A stretch of 64,000 nt of DNA. Source: Marinobacter sp. LQ44. GTDB lineage: Bacteria; Pseudomonadota; Gammaproteobacteria; Pseudomonadales; Oleiphilaceae. Position numbers and translations under genes: made by a program. Positions 43,883 through 53,758 of this stretch are shown in pieces; position 1 is the first letter of the stretch; each line of letters starts with the position of its first letter. Under the pieces are notes generated by a model that saw nothing but the letters and a program-made list of their open reading frames with translations, was not told the DNA's origin and did no database searches. The stretch covers positions 4,092,001-4,156,000 of the forward strand of contig NZ_CP014754.1 of the NCBI RefSeq assembly GCF_001447155.2. Direction: 5' to 3'.

Positions 43883-46057
43883 ATGGACAGAGCGTTAGTT
43901 CTGAGTAACGTCAAAACCCTGACGCGGGGCAGTATCGGTATTCCGCTGATGCTGATGGGTTTGTTGGGTATGATGATCCTGCCCATGCCGGCCTTCCTGC
44001 TGGATGTGTTTTTTACCTTCAACATCACTTTGTCCATCGTCATCCTGCTGGTGTGTGTGTACGCGCTTCGGCCCATGGAGTTTGCGTCGTTCCCGACGGT
44101 ACTGCTGGTTGCCACGCTCCTGCGTCTGGGGTTGAACGTGGCCTCTACCCGGATTGTCCTGCTCAACGGTCACGAAGGTGGCGATGCCGCCGGTAAGGTG
44201 ATCGAATCGTTCGGTGAGGTTCTGATCGGCGGTAACTACGCCGTTGGTCTGGTGGTGTTTGCCATCCTGATGATAATCAACTTCCTGGTAGTGACCAAGG
44301 GCGCCGGCCGGGTGTCGGAAGTCAGTGCCCGCTTTACCCTGGACGCCATGCCCGGCAAGCAGATGGCCATTGATGCGGATTTGAACGCGGGCCTGATCAA
44401 CCAGGACGAGGCCAAAAGCCGCCGTTCGGAGATTGCCCAGGAAGCGGATTTCTATGGGTCTATGGATGGTGCGTCCAAGTTTGTGAAGGGCGATGCCATT
44501 GCGGGGTTGCTGATTCTTGCGATCAATATCATCGGTGGTATCTCGATCGGCATGCTCCAGCATGGCCTGGACTTTGGCCTGGCGATGCAGCGGTACGCGC
44601 TGCTGACCATCGGTGACGGCCTGGTTGCCCAGATTCCATCACTGTTGCTGTCTACTTCCGCTGCCATCATGGTAACGCGGGTAACGGCCAGCCAGGACAT
44701 GGGCGGGCAGATCATTCATCAGATGTTCAACGCGCCGAAGGCCATCGGTATTGCCGCCGTCATCCTGATTATCCTGGGCCTGATTCCGGGCATGCCCCAT
44801 GTTGCCTTCCTTGGATTGGGCAGCCTTGCGGCCGGTGCGGCCTGGCTGATCTGGAAAAAGCAAAGCCAGACTGTGGAAGAAGAGGGCGTTTACGCCGGTC
44901 GTGGCGGCATGGCTGGTGGAGCGCCCCGTGCCGGTGGCGAGGTGGTTCAGGATCGGTCCGGCGCAGAAGGACAGGCGCTGCCGGCGCCCGGTGAAACCCG
45001 GGAGCTGGGCTGGGATGATGTGGCGACCGTTGACATCGTTGGTCTGGAAGTGGGCTACCGGCTGATTCCTCTGGTCGATAAATCCCAGGGCGGGCAGCTG
45101 CTCAGTCGCATCAAGGGGGTTCGCAAAAAACTGTCTCAGGATCTGGGTTTCCTGATGCCGTCAGTGCACATTCGGGACAATCTGGACCTTATGCCGAACG
45201 TCTATCGCATTACCCTGATGGGTGTGACCATTGCCGAGGCGGAGATTCACCCGGAACGTGAGCTGGCCATTGATCCGGGTCAGGTGTTCGGCAAGGTGGA
45301 AGGCATTGCCGGCAAAGACCCGGCCTTCGGCCTGGATGCCATCTGGATTGAGCCTGACAAGAAAGACCAGGCCCAGACTCTGGGCTACACCGTGGTGGAT
45401 GCCAGCACGGTGGTGGCTACCCACCTTAACCAGATTCTGCAAAAGCACGCCCATGAACTTATCGGCCATGAAGAGGCCCAGAAGTGGCTGGACCAGTTGG
45501 AGAAAATGGCCCCGAAACTGGCTGAGGAGCTGGTGCCTACGACGATTTCCGTGAGCGTCCTGTTGCGGGTGCTTCAGAATCTGCTCCGGGAAGAAGTGCC
45601 GGTCAGGGATATGCGCTCCATTGCCGAAGCCATCGTTAACGTCCATCCCAGAAGCCAGGACCCGAAACTGTTGACCACCCTGGCTCGCCAGGCGCTGCGC
45701 CGAATGATCGTTCAGAGCATCTGTGGCAATGACACCGAGATACCGGTGATCACTCTGGATCCAGACCTGGAACAGTTGTTGCTTAAGTCAGTTCAGCAGA
45801 GTCAACAATCCGGCGGACAGGACGATATTGGCCTGGTGCTTGAGCCCAATATGGTGGAAAAGCTGCAGCGGTCCCTTCAGGACAGTGTTCAGCGCCAGGA
45901 AATGCTGGGCAAGCCGGCGATTCTTCTGGTTTCCGGGCCCTTGCGGCCAGTGCTGGCAAAGTTTGCCAGTTATGGGGTAGAGCGTTTGCATGTGCTCTCG
46001 TACCAGGAAATTCCGGATAACAAACAGATCACGATAGTCGCCTCTGTTGGTCAGTAA
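43883..46057 (+). CDS. flhA: Flagellar export gate protein FlhA
   Basis: 724 residues. The N-terminal membrane half (eight hydrophobic segments, e.g. GIPLMLMGLLGMMILPMPAF) contains the FHIPEP-like block LLVATLLRLGLNVASTRIVL and DAMPGKQMAIDADLNAGLI. The cytoplasmic half (from about residue 355) has the nonameric-ring domains and VPVRDMRSIAEAIV. FlhA docks export chaperones. It leads the flhA-flhF-fleN-fliA group. Confidence 0.96.
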   Translation: MDRALVLSNVKTLTRGSIGIPLMLMGLLGMMILPMPAFLLDVFFTFNITLSIVILLVCVYALRPMEFASFPTVLLVATLLRLGLNVASTRIVLLNGHEGGDAAGKVIESFGEVLIGGNYAVGLVVFAILMIINFLVVTKGAGRVSEVSARFTLDAMPGKQMAIDADLNAGLINQDEAKSRRSEIAQEADFYGSMDGASKFVKGDAIAGLLILAINIIGGISIGMLQHGLDFGLAMQRYALLTIGDGLVAQIPSLLLSTSAAIMVTRVTASQDMGGQIIHQMFNAPKAIGIAAVILIILGLIPGMPHVAFLGLGSLAAGAAWLIWKKQSQTVEEEGVYAGRGGMAGGAPRAGGEVVQDRSGAEGQALPAPGETRELGWDDVATVDIVGLEVGYRLIPLVDKSQGGQLLSRIKGVRKKLSQDLGFLMPSVHIRDNLDLMPNVYRITLMGVTIAEAEIHPERELAIDPGQVFGKVEGIAGKDPAFGLDAIWIEPDKKDQAQTLGYTVVDASTVVATHLNQILQKHAHELIGHEEAQKWLDQLEKMAPKLAEELVPTTISVSVLLRVLQNLLREEVPVRDMRSIAEAIVNVHPRSQDPKLLTTLARQALRRMIVQSICGNDTEIPVITLDPDLEQLLLKSVQQSQQSGGQDDIGLVLEPNMVEKLQRSLQDSVQRQEMLGKPAILLVSGPLRPVLAKFASYGVERLHVLSYQEIPDNKQITIVASVGQ

Positions 46058-46114
46058 GGCCGGCAGGGCAAGGCGAGCACCCGATTCGGGCACGCCGGTG
46101 GAGGATGAAACGCT

Positions 46115-47431
46115 ATGAAAGTACAACGGTTTTTTGCAAAGACCATGGCCGAAGCCCTGAAACAGGTCAGTCATGAGATGGGACCGGATGCCGTTATTTT
46201 GTCCAATCGCCGGGTGGACGGAGGCGTCGAAATTGTGACGGCCCTGGACTATGACGAAAATATGGCACGCCAGCGCCTTGGCGAGAGAGCGGCACAGGCC
46301 ACCAACGGCTCCCGCCTGGCGGAGCTGCAGGCAGACCAGCATCGTCGGCTGGAAGAAGAGTTGAACCGATCACGCAATCGCATTCGCGAAGTGCGGGAGA
46401 AGCGGGCGGGTATCGGCGCGGAATATGATCGTGCACTGGCTGACGATCGGCCGGCTGCCGACTGGTCAGGTGAGCTGGCTGGCGGGTCGACCTCGGTGGG
46501 CAATGCAGGTGGCCGGCCAGCGGCGGGCTACTCGGATGAGTTGGCGAGCATGAGAGCGGAAATCAACTCCCTGAGAGAGATGGTCAGCGGCCGTACCTCG
46601 GTACCCGAGAAGCCTGCCGTCGCGGCATCCAATGCAGTTCAGCAGAGGCTTGCAGAGCGGCTGCAGGAATTTGGCCTGGGCGCGGAGCTGGCAACCTCTC
46701 TGTCTCGTCAGCATCGCGCCGGCAGGTTGGAAGACGGTTGGAAGCAATCCCTGAAGATGCTGGCCACCGGCGTACGTACCGCTCGGGAACACTGGCTTCA
46801 GGCCGGCGGCGTCTATGCGCTGGTGGGGCCAACCGGGTCTGGGAAGACCACCACCATTGGCAAGCTGGCAGCTCAATATGTACTGGAGCATGGGCCGGAT
46901 TCCCTGGCGTTGGTCACCACCGATCGCTACCGGGTGGCAGCCCATGAACAGCTGTTCGTGTTTGGCCGTATTCTCAATGTGCCGGTTCGGGTTGTGGACG
47001 AGAGTCATTCCCTGGATGACATTCTGGAGGAATTGTCAGATCGGCACCTGGTTCTGATTGATACCGCCGGGCTGACCAGCTCGGATCGCGGTTATCAGGA
47101 ACAGCTGGCGGAGTTGGCCCGGAGCGATCACAATGTCCGTACCCATCTGGTCGTGTCTGCCACCAGCCAGCCGCGCATCATGAAATCCGTGTGGCATTGC
47201 TATAAGATGGCAAACCTTGCAGGCTGCGTCATGACCAAGATTGACGAAGCGCTGACACTGGGTGAGTCTTTGGGCTTTGTCATGGAAACCGGCCTGCCAG
47301 TGGCGTGGTATACCGATGGCCAGAAGATTCCCGAAGACCTGCACCGGGCAGAGGCCATTCCTCTGGTGCGGTTGGGCGTAGAACGCCTGAAAACAATGCA
47401 GCACGGCCAGGCCGTTGCAGAAGGGGCCTGA
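46115..47431 (+). CDS. flhF: Flagellar placement GTPase FlhF
   Basis: 438 residues from the ATG at 46115 (GGAGG upstream). Basic N-terminal B domain (VQRFFAKTMAEALKQVSHEM), a variable middle part, then the SRP-type NG domain: LVGPTGSGKTTTIGKLA, TTDRYRVAAHEQL, VLIDTAGLTSSD and TKIDEALTLG. FlhF sets polar position and number with FleN. Confidence 0.95.
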   Translation: MKVQRFFAKTMAEALKQVSHEMGPDAVILSNRRVDGGVEIVTALDYDENMARQRLGERAAQATNGSRLAELQADQHRRLEEELNRSRNRIREVREKRAGIGAEYDRALADDRPAADWSGELAGGSTSVGNAGGRPAAGYSDELASMRAEINSLREMVSGRTSVPEKPAVAASNAVQQRLAERLQEFGLGAELATSLSRQHRAGRLEDGWKQSLKMLATGVRTAREHWLQAGGVYALVGPTGSGKTTTIGKLAAQYVLEHGPDSLALVTTDRYRVAAHEQLFVFGRILNVPVRVVDESHSLDDILEELSDRHLVLIDTAGLTSSDRGYQEQLAELARSDHNVRTHLVVSATSQPRIMKSVWHCYKMANLAGCVMTKIDEALTLGESLGFVMETGLPVAWYTDGQKIPEDLHRAEAIPLVRLGVERLKTMQHGQAVAEGA

Positions 47432-47501
47432 GGCCCGGTGGTACAGCCGGTGCGCTGCCGTTTGTGCCCACACAAGAACGCAGTAAGAGACTGATAACAG
47501 T

Positions 47502-48314
47502 ATGAGCAGACCACATCCGGTTCAGGTGATTGCGGTTACCGGCGGCAAGGGCGGTGTCGGCAAGAGTAATGTGTCCGTCAACCTCGGTATCGCGCTGGCC
47601 CAGAAAGGCCGACGGGTGGTGTTGCTGGATGCAGACCTTGGCCTTGCCAATATCGACGTGCTGTTGGGCATTACCGCCAATCGCAACCTGCAGGATGTGC
47701 TCAGTGGCGAGTGCGACCTCAAGGACGTGCTGGTCAACGGCCCGGGTGGTATCAAGATTGTCCCCGCATCGTCCGGCACCCAGCGTATGACCCAGTTGAG
47801 CCCGATGGAACATGCGGGGCTGATCAACGCCTTCAGCGAGCTGGGTGACCAGATTGATGTGCTGATTGTTGACACTGCAGCCGGTATTTCCGAGTCCGTC
47901 GTCAGTTTCCTGCGGGCCTCCCAGGAATTGCTGCTGGTGGTGTGCGATGAGCCTACCTCGATCACCGATGCCTATGCCCTGATCAAACTGATGAATCGCG
48001 ACTACGGCACCAACCGTTTCCGTATTCTGGCGAATCAGGTGCGAAACGAGCAGGAAGGCCGGCATCTGTATGAAAAACTGACCCGTGTCACCGAGCGTTT
48101 CCTTGATGTAGCACTACAATATGTAGGTATCGTGCCTTACGACGAAGCCGTCAAAAAAGCCGTCCAGCGGCAGCGGGCCGTTCTGGATGCCTATCCACGG
48201 GCCAAGGCGTCGCTGGCGATCCGTGCCCTGGCAGAGAAAGTGGACAGCTGGCCGCTGCCATCATCGCCAAGAGGGCATCTGGAGTTTTTCGTGGAGAGGC
48301 TCGTCGAAGTCTGA
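47502..48314 (+). CDS. fleN: Flagellar number regulator FleN (FlhG)
   Basis: 270-residue MinD/ParA-family ATPase: deviant Walker A VTGGKGGVGKSNVSVNLG, VVLLDADLGLANIDVLLG, and VLIVDTAAGISESVVSFL. FleN binds FleQ to limit flagellar gene expression and restricts number to one polar flagellum. Standard place after flhF. Confidence 0.95.
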   Translation: MSRPHPVQVIAVTGGKGGVGKSNVSVNLGIALAQKGRRVVLLDADLGLANIDVLLGITANRNLQDVLSGECDLKDVLVNGPGGIKIVPASSGTQRMTQLSPMEHAGLINAFSELGDQIDVLIVDTAAGISESVVSFLRASQELLLVVCDEPTSITDAYALIKLMNRDYGTNRFRILANQVRNEQEGRHLYEKLTRVTERFLDVALQYVGIVPYDEAVKKAVQRQRAVLDAYPRAKASLAIRALAEKVDSWPLPSSPRGHLEFFVERLVEV

Positions 48315-48346
48315 TCTGAATCCAGTCCTATAAGAAAACCGGATAC

Positions 48347-49090
48347 ATGACATTGGCGAAAAACCTGGGAATCTACCATCAGGCTGGCGCAAAAGGCCCC
48401 TCTCAGCTGATTGAGGAGCATGCGCCGCTGGTCAAGAAAATCGCCCTACACTTGATGGCCCGTTTGCCGGCTTCGGTCCAGCTTGAAGATCTCATGCAGG
48501 CGGGCATGATCGGCCTGCTGGAAGCTGCGCAACGCTATTCCACCGGCAAGGGTGCCACCTTTGAAACCTACGCAGGTATTCGTATCCGCGGTGCCATGGT
48601 GGATGAAATCCGCAAGGGCGACTGGGTTCCCCGCTCCGTTCACCGCAATGCCCGCCGTATCGCCGCAGCCATCAAGACGGTTGAAGACCGCACCGGGCGC
48701 GAGGCCCAGGATGTTGATGTTGCCGAAGAGTTGGGCATTGAGCTGTCGGAATATCATGCCTCCCTGGCAGACGCCAACAGTGGCCGACTTTTTAGCCTTG
48801 ATGAGCTCAATGAATCCGGGGAGCTGCCGATAGAAGAAACAGAGGCCAGCGATAATCCCCTGGATGGCATTGCATCAAATGCATTCCAGAAAAGCCTGGC
48901 AGAGGCAATCGAAGAGCTTCCTGAGCGAGAAAAGCTGGTGTTGAGCCTCTACTACCAGGAAGAGCTCAACCTGAAGGAAATTGGCGCGGTGCTTGGCGTC
49001 AGCGAGAGCCGGGTCAGCCAGATTCATAGCCAGGCGGCCCTTCGTCTCAGGGGACGGTTGTCCGATTGGCGGGAAGACGAGCCAGAATAA
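48347..49090 (+). CDS. fliA: Flagellar sigma factor FliA (sigma-28)
   Basis: 247 residues. Region 2 has LEDLMQAGMIGLLEAAQRYS and ATFETYAGIRIRGAMVDEIR; region 4 has EELPEREKLVLSLYYQEELN and IGAVLGVSESRVSQIHSQA. It directs late flagellar genes (filament, motor, chemotaxis) and is held by FlgM. No FliA-type promoter was convincing in the window. Nothing clear is seen in 49091-49249 downstream apart from GC-rich repeats. Confidence 0.96.
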   Translation: MTLAKNLGIYHQAGAKGPSQLIEEHAPLVKKIALHLMARLPASVQLEDLMQAGMIGLLEAAQRYSTGKGATFETYAGIRIRGAMVDEIRKGDWVPRSVHRNARRIAAAIKTVEDRTGREAQDVDVAEELGIELSEYHASLADANSGRLFSLDELNESGELPIEETEASDNPLDGIASNAFQKSLAEAIEELPEREKLVLSLYYQEELNLKEIGAVLGVSESRVSQIHSQAALRLRGRLSDWREDEPE

Positions 49091-49249
49091 ACCGGGCCGG
49101 CGCTGACCGCGCGGCGCGTAACTGTGTAGATTTTGGTAACCGGCGCTTTACAACGCGGCCAAACAACACACAATAAGCGGTTAAAGCAGCGGCCTGCTAG
49201 ACTTTCAAAAGGCTTAATGAAATCCGGGTGTTACTGACTGGAGGTCCCA

Positions 49250-49633
49250 TTGGACAAAAACATGAAAATTCTCATTGTGGATGACTTTTCCACAATGCGG
49301 CGAATCATCAAGAATCTGCTGCGCGATCTTGGCTTCACCAATACGGATGAAGCGGACGATGGCAACACTGCCTTGCCCATGCTCAGGAGCGGCAAGTACG
49401 ACTTCCTGGTGACCGACTGGAACATGCCAGGCATGTCGGGTTTTGATCTGCTCAAGGCGGTGCGGGCAGACGAGAACCTGAAGAACCTGCCGGTGCTGAT
49501 GGTAACTGCGGAGGCCAAGCGTGACCAGATTGTGGCGGCGGCCCAGGCCGGCGTTAACGGGTACGTCGTCAAACCGTTTACTGCTGCCGTTCTCAAGGAA
49601 AAGATTGAGAAGATCTTCGAGCGAATCCAGTAA
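49250..49633 (+). CDS. cheY: Chemotaxis response regulator CheY
   Basis: 127 residues from a TTG at 49250, chosen because GGAGGT lies 4 bp before it; the ATG at 49262 would be 16 bp from that site. Phospho-Asp in [15 protein letters not shown], acidic pair in ILIVDDFST, Thr in MVTAEAK and Lys in VVKPFT. Phosphorylated by CheA, it binds FliM and FliN to reverse the motor. It heads the chemotaxis block. Confidence 0.94.
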   Translation: MDKNMKILIVDDFSTMRRIIKNLLRDLGFTNTDEADDGNTALPMLRSGKYDFLVTDWNMPGMSGFDLLKAVRADENLKNLPVLMVTAEAKRDQIVAAAQAGVNGYVVKPFTAAVLKEKIEKIFERIQ

Positions 49634-49644
49634 CCAGAGGTCGG

Positions 49645-50439
49645 ATGGCTGTCATGACTGACAAGAACGAGAACCATCAGGGCCTCGACCCGGAGGTAAC
49701 CGAAAAGCTCCAGCAGCAGAGTTCGGAGTTGGCCGAATGCATCAGTTCCGGTAACTACGCCCGGGCAATGTCGGTGATCAACGAGCTAAGTGAAGTTCGC
49801 GACCAGAGCCTCTATCGGGAAGTGGGGCGGTTGACCCGGAGCCTGCACGAGGCTATCCGGAATTTTCAGATAGACGCCCGCAGTGCCGAGCAGAAAGAAG
49901 TCTTGTCCAAGATGTCCGATGCCTCGGATCGGCTGGCCTACGTTGTCCAGATGACCAGCCAGGCGGCCAATCGCACCATGGACCTGGTCGAAGAAAGCAT
50001 GCCGGTGGCGCACACCATGCGCGACGAAGCGACCGCCCTGCGAGACGAATGGCAGCGGTTGCGCCGTCGGGAAATGGAGCCGGCAGAATTCCGGGAACTG
50101 TACGGACGCATTGATCGCTTCTTTGCGGGCCTGGCGACAGATTCCGATACCCTGTACAGCAATCTGTCTGAAGTCCTTCTGGCCCAGGACTTTCAGGATC
50201 TTACCGGGCAGGTTATCCAGAAAGTCACGGCCCTTGTGAAAGAAGTCGAAGAGAACCTGCTTGGCCTGGTGGTGATGGCCAGCCACGTGGACCAGCTCAC
50301 CGGCACTGTGCACCAGATTGAAGAAAAAGAAGAATCGGCCGAAAAAGGGGTAGGGCCTCAGATCAAGGCTGAGGAGCGTGATGATGTAGTTTCGGGGCAG
50401 GACGACGTTGATGACCTGTTATCCAGTCTCGGTTTCTGA
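49645..50439 (+). CDS. cheZ: CheY-P phosphatase CheZ
   Basis: 264 residues from the ATG at 49645 (AGAGG 4 bp before). Long helical hairpin with the catalytic block LLAQDFQDLTGQVIQKVTAL, whose Gln reaches the CheY active site. The C-terminal CheY-binding peptide DDVDDLLSSLGF is intact. It shortens the CheY-P signal. Confidence 0.94.
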   Translation: MAVMTDKNENHQGLDPEVTEKLQQQSSELAECISSGNYARAMSVINELSEVRDQSLYREVGRLTRSLHEAIRNFQIDARSAEQKEVLSKMSDASDRLAYVVQMTSQAANRTMDLVEESMPVAHTMRDEATALRDEWQRLRRREMEPAEFRELYGRIDRFFAGLATDSDTLYSNLSEVLLAQDFQDLTGQVIQKVTALVKEVEENLLGLVVMASHVDQLTGTVHQIEEKEESAEKGVGPQIKAEERDDVVSGQDDVDDLLSSLGF

Positions 50440-50459
50440 ACGATTATAGAGGGTGACGC

Positions 50460-52553
50460 ATGGCGTTTGATGCCGACGAAGAGATCCTGCAGGACTTCCT
50501 GGTTGAGGCCGGCGAGATTCTCGAAAAGCTGTCCGAGCAGCTGGTAGATCTTGAGCAGCATCCGGATGACAGCAACCTGCTCAACGCCATCTTCCGTGGT
50601 TTCCACACGGTCAAGGGCGGTGCCGGGTTCCTGCAGCTCGAAGCGCTGGTCAACTGCTGTCACTCTGCGGAAAATGTGTTCGATATCCTTCGCAACCACA
50701 AGCGCAAGGTTACCTCCGAATTGATGGACGTGGTGCTGGAAGCCCTGGACCACGTCAACGCCATGTTTGATCAGGTTCGTAACCGTGAAGAGCCGACGCC
50801 GGCTCCGGACGAATTGATCGCCGCGCTGGATGAACTTGCCAAGCCGGAAGGCGACACGGCAGCGCCGGTAACGCCAACCCCAGAACCCGAACCTGCCGTG
50901 GGTGCGGGCAATGATTCCGGTGATATTACCGACGAAGAGTTTGAGCAACTGCTGGATGCCCTGGCCGATGAAAAAGGTGCGGAGCAACAGCCGGCGGCCG
51001 CACCGGAAAACACCTCCGCCAATGACGCCGGATCAGACGGCGACGAGATCACCGACGACGAATTTGAAGCCCTGCTGGATCAGTTGCACGGCAAAGGCCA
51101 GTTTGCCGGCGCCCCGGTTGTTGATAACGACACCCCGCCGGAGCCGGAACCAGAAGAACCGGCAAAATCATCCACTGGTGATGATCTGATCACCGATGAC
51201 GAGTTTGAAAATCTGCTGGATGAGCTGCACGGCAAAGGCAAGAGCCCTGGTGCAGCCCCCGCAGGGGAGACCAAACCTGAGCCTGCGGCCAGGCCTGAGC
51301 CAAAGAAGCCGGAGCCAAAACAACCGGAACCCGCCAAGCAGGAAGCCAAACCGGCAGCCCCCGCCGCTCCGGCAAGAGATGCGGCGCCCACAGCTGAGAC
51401 CACCGTGCGGGTGGATACCAAGCGCCTTGACGACATCATGAATATGGTGGGTGAGCTGGTGCTGGTCCGTAATCGTCTGCAGCGTCTGGGCTCCGAGAGC
51501 GAAGATGAACATATGCACAAGGCGGTCGCCAACCTCGACGTGGTGACCACCGATTTGCAGGCGGCGGTCATGCAGACCCGCATGCAACCGATCAAAAAGG
51601 TATTCGGGCGCTTCCCACGGGTGGTACGAGACCTGGCCCGAGGGCTGAAGAAAGAAATCAACCTGGTGATGCACGGGGAAGAAACCGACCTGGACAAGAA
51701 CCTGGTCGAAGCGCTGTCCGACCCGCTGGTTCACCTGGTAAGAAACTCCGTTGATCATGGCATTGAAATGCCAGAGGTGCGAGAGAAGGCCGGTAAGCCC
51801 CGTGCTGGCACCGTTACCCTGTCAGCGGAACAGGAGGGGGATCATATCCTGCTTTCCATCTCTGACGATGGCGCGGGTATGAACCCTGATGTTCTGCGCC
51901 GAAAAGCGGTGGAGAAGGGGCTGTACGACCAGGATGCAGCGGATCGACTGACCGATAACGAGTGTTTTAACCTGATTTTTGCCGCCGGTTTCTCGACCAA
52001 GGAACAGATATCCGATGTGTCTGGCCGGGGCGTGGGCATGGACGTGGTGAAAACCAAGATCGGCCAACTTAACGGCCAGATCAACATCGTGTCTGAACAG
52101 GGCAAGGGCACCAGCATTCTTATCAAGGTGCCGCTCACCCTGGCGATCATGCCTACGCTGATGATCATGCTGGGCGATCAGTCCTTCGCCTTGCCCCTGG
52201 TGAACGTGGTTGAAATTTTCCATCTCGATCTGTCGAAAACGAACATCGTCGATGGCCGGGAATGCATCGTGGTTCGTGACAAGGTATTCCCGCTGTTCCA
52301 CATCAAGCGCTGGCTGGTACATGGCGCGGCTGGTCAGAAAGAGCCGGAAAACGCCCATGTGGTGATTGTGGCCATGGGTACAAAGCAGGTCGGGTTCGTG
52401 GTGGACCAGCTGATCGGCCAGGAAGAGGTGGTGATCAAGCCCCTGGGGCGGGCGTTACAGGGTACGCCCGGTATGGCCGGGGCCACCATCACCGGTGACG
52501 GCCGCATTGCCCTGATTATTGACGTACCCAGCCTTCTTCAACATTACGGTTAG
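50460..52553 (+). CDS. cheA: Chemotaxis histidine kinase CheA
   Basis: 697 residues. P1 with phospho-His in FRGFHTVKGGAGFL (near 48); an acidic linker of about 200 residues; P3 dimer (DDIMNMVGELVLVRNRLQRL); P4 with HLVRNSVDHGIE and GRGVGMDVV; P5 CheW-like to the end. The linker holds three related motifs: ITDEEFEQLLDALADEKG (from 156), ITDDEFEALLDQLHGKG (from 197) and ITDDEFENLLDELHGKG (from 244). No separate P2 domain is obvious. These motifs are candidate docking sites for ParP (gene at 56276). Confidence 0.95.
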   Translation: MAFDADEEILQDFLVEAGEILEKLSEQLVDLEQHPDDSNLLNAIFRGFHTVKGGAGFLQLEALVNCCHSAENVFDILRNHKRKVTSELMDVVLEALDHVNAMFDQVRNREEPTPAPDELIAALDELAKPEGDTAAPVTPTPEPEPAVGAGNDSGDITDEEFEQLLDALADEKGAEQQPAAAPENTSANDAGSDGDEITDDEFEALLDQLHGKGQFAGAPVVDNDTPPEPEPEEPAKSSTGDDLITDDEFENLLDELHGKGKSPGAAPAGETKPEPAARPEPKKPEPKQPEPAKQEAKPAAPAAPARDAAPTAETTVRVDTKRLDDIMNMVGELVLVRNRLQRLGSESEDEHMHKAVANLDVVTTDLQAAVMQTRMQPIKKVFGRFPRVVRDLARGLKKEINLVMHGEETDLDKNLVEALSDPLVHLVRNSVDHGIEMPEVREKAGKPRAGTVTLSAEQEGDHILLSISDDGAGMNPDVLRRKAVEKGLYDQDAADRLTDNECFNLIFAAGFSTKEQISDVSGRGVGMDVVKTKIGQLNGQINIVSEQGKGTSILIKVPLTLAIMPTLMIMLGDQSFALPLVNVVEIFHLDLSKTNIVDGRECIVVRDKVFPLFHIKRWLVHGAAGQKEPENAHVVIVAMGTKQVGFVVDQLIGQEEVVIKPLGRALQGTPGMAGATITGDGRIALIIDVPSLLQHYG

Positions 52554-52597
52554 CGGTGCCAGGGCAGACAACATGCAGGATTGTTTAGGAGAAATGG

Positions 52598-53758
52598 ATG
52601 ACAGTTTCTGTCCTGGTTGTTGATGATTCAGGGTTCTTTCGCAAACGGCTGACGGAAATCCTCACGGCCTCGGGGCAGATCGAGGTTGTCGGTGCGGCAA
52701 CCAATGGTCGTGAAGGGGTGGAGCTGGCCGAAAAGCTGCGCCCTGATGTGATTACCATGGACTACGAAATGCCCGTGATGGATGGCATTTCGGCGGTTCG
52801 TTTAATCATGAAAAAGCACCCGACCCCGGTGTTGATGTTCTCCTCTCTGACGTATGAGGGCGCGCGGGTTACTCTGGATGCCCTGGAAGCCGGGGCAGTG
52901 GACTTCCTGCCCAAGAACTTCGAGGAAATTGCCCGGGATACCAGCCAACTTCAGAAAATCCTCATCGATCGGATTCTTGACGTGGCCGGCAGCAAGCCCG
53001 GCGGTCGTTCTGCGGCTCCGGTTGCGCGCCCGGCAGCGCCGCGTCACGGGGTTTCGCGCCCGGCAGCGCCGCAGCCTCCAGAGCGGCCCGCCAGACCGGT
53101 AACCCGCGACCGCTCAGCCCCGGTCCAGCCAGAGCCGACCCGCGAGCCGGAAACGCCAAGGCGGCCCTCCCGGAAAGCCGCACCAAGACATTACAGCGTG
53201 GTTGCAATTGGCACTTCCACAGGAGGACCGGTGGCGCTGCAGAAGGTCTTGGCCGCACTGCCGGCGTCGTTCCCGGCTCCCATTGTGCTGGTGCAGCACA
53301 TGCCTGCCAGTTTTACCCCGGCTTTTGCCGAGCGCCTGAACAAACTTTGCCGTATTCAGGTCAAGCAGGCAGAGGATGGCGATATCCTGAAGCCTGGTCA
53401 TGCCCTGTTGGCGCCCGGCGGCAAGCAAATGATGATCGAAAATCGTGGCGGTCAGGCGAGGGTCAGGATCCTGCCGGGTGACGAACGGCTGAACTACAAA
53501 CCCTGTGTGGATGTCACTTTCGGTTCTCTTGCCCGCAGCTTCCCGGGAAAAACCCTGGGCGTCATCCTGACGGGAATGGGAGCAGACGGTAAGGAAGGCT
53601 GCCGGATGATGAAGCAGTCCGGTTCGGTGGTCTGGTCCCAGGACGAGAAATCCTCGGTGATCTACGGCATGCCCATGGCCGTCGCCAAGGCCGGATTGAG
53701 TGACGAAATCCTGCCGCTTGATGAAGTGGGCCCCCGGCTGGTTGAAGGCGTGAGCTGA
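52598..53758 (+). CDS. cheB: Receptor methylesterase CheB
   Basis: 386 residues from the ATG at 52598 (TAGGAG upstream). Receiver with phospho-Asp in DVITMDYEMPVMDG; Pro/Arg/Ala-rich linker of about 65 residues (about 130-195), in which the DNA for ARPAAPRHGVSRPAAPQ holds a direct repeat; C-terminal methylesterase with Ser in AIGTSTGGP, His in VQHMPASF and Asp in TGMGADG. The stop overlaps motC (TGATG). No cheR is seen in the window. Confidence 0.95.
   Translation: MTVSVLVVDDSGFFRKRLTEILTASGQIEVVGAATNGREGVELAEKLRPDVITMDYEMPVMDGISAVRLIMKKHPTPVLMFSSLTYEGARVTLDALEAGAVDFLPKNFEEIARDTSQLQKILIDRILDVAGSKPGGRSAAPVARPAAPRHGVSRPAAPQPPERPARPVTRDRSAPVQPEPTREPETPRRPSRKAAPRHYSVVAIGTSTGGPVALQKVLAALPASFPAPIVLVQHMPASFTPAFAERLNKLCRIQVKQAEDGDILKPGHALLAPGGKQMMIENRGGQARVRILPGDERLNYKPCVDVTFGSLARSFPGKTLGVILTGMGADGKEGCRMMKQSGSVVWSQDEKSSVIYGMPMAVAKAGLSDEILPLDEVGPRLVEGVS

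Noticed and set aside
47440..47460. Possible sigma-54 site before fleN
   Set aside because: GG-N10-GC spacing is present, but the -12 element is GTGC and the gene lies inside the flhA operon; too weak.
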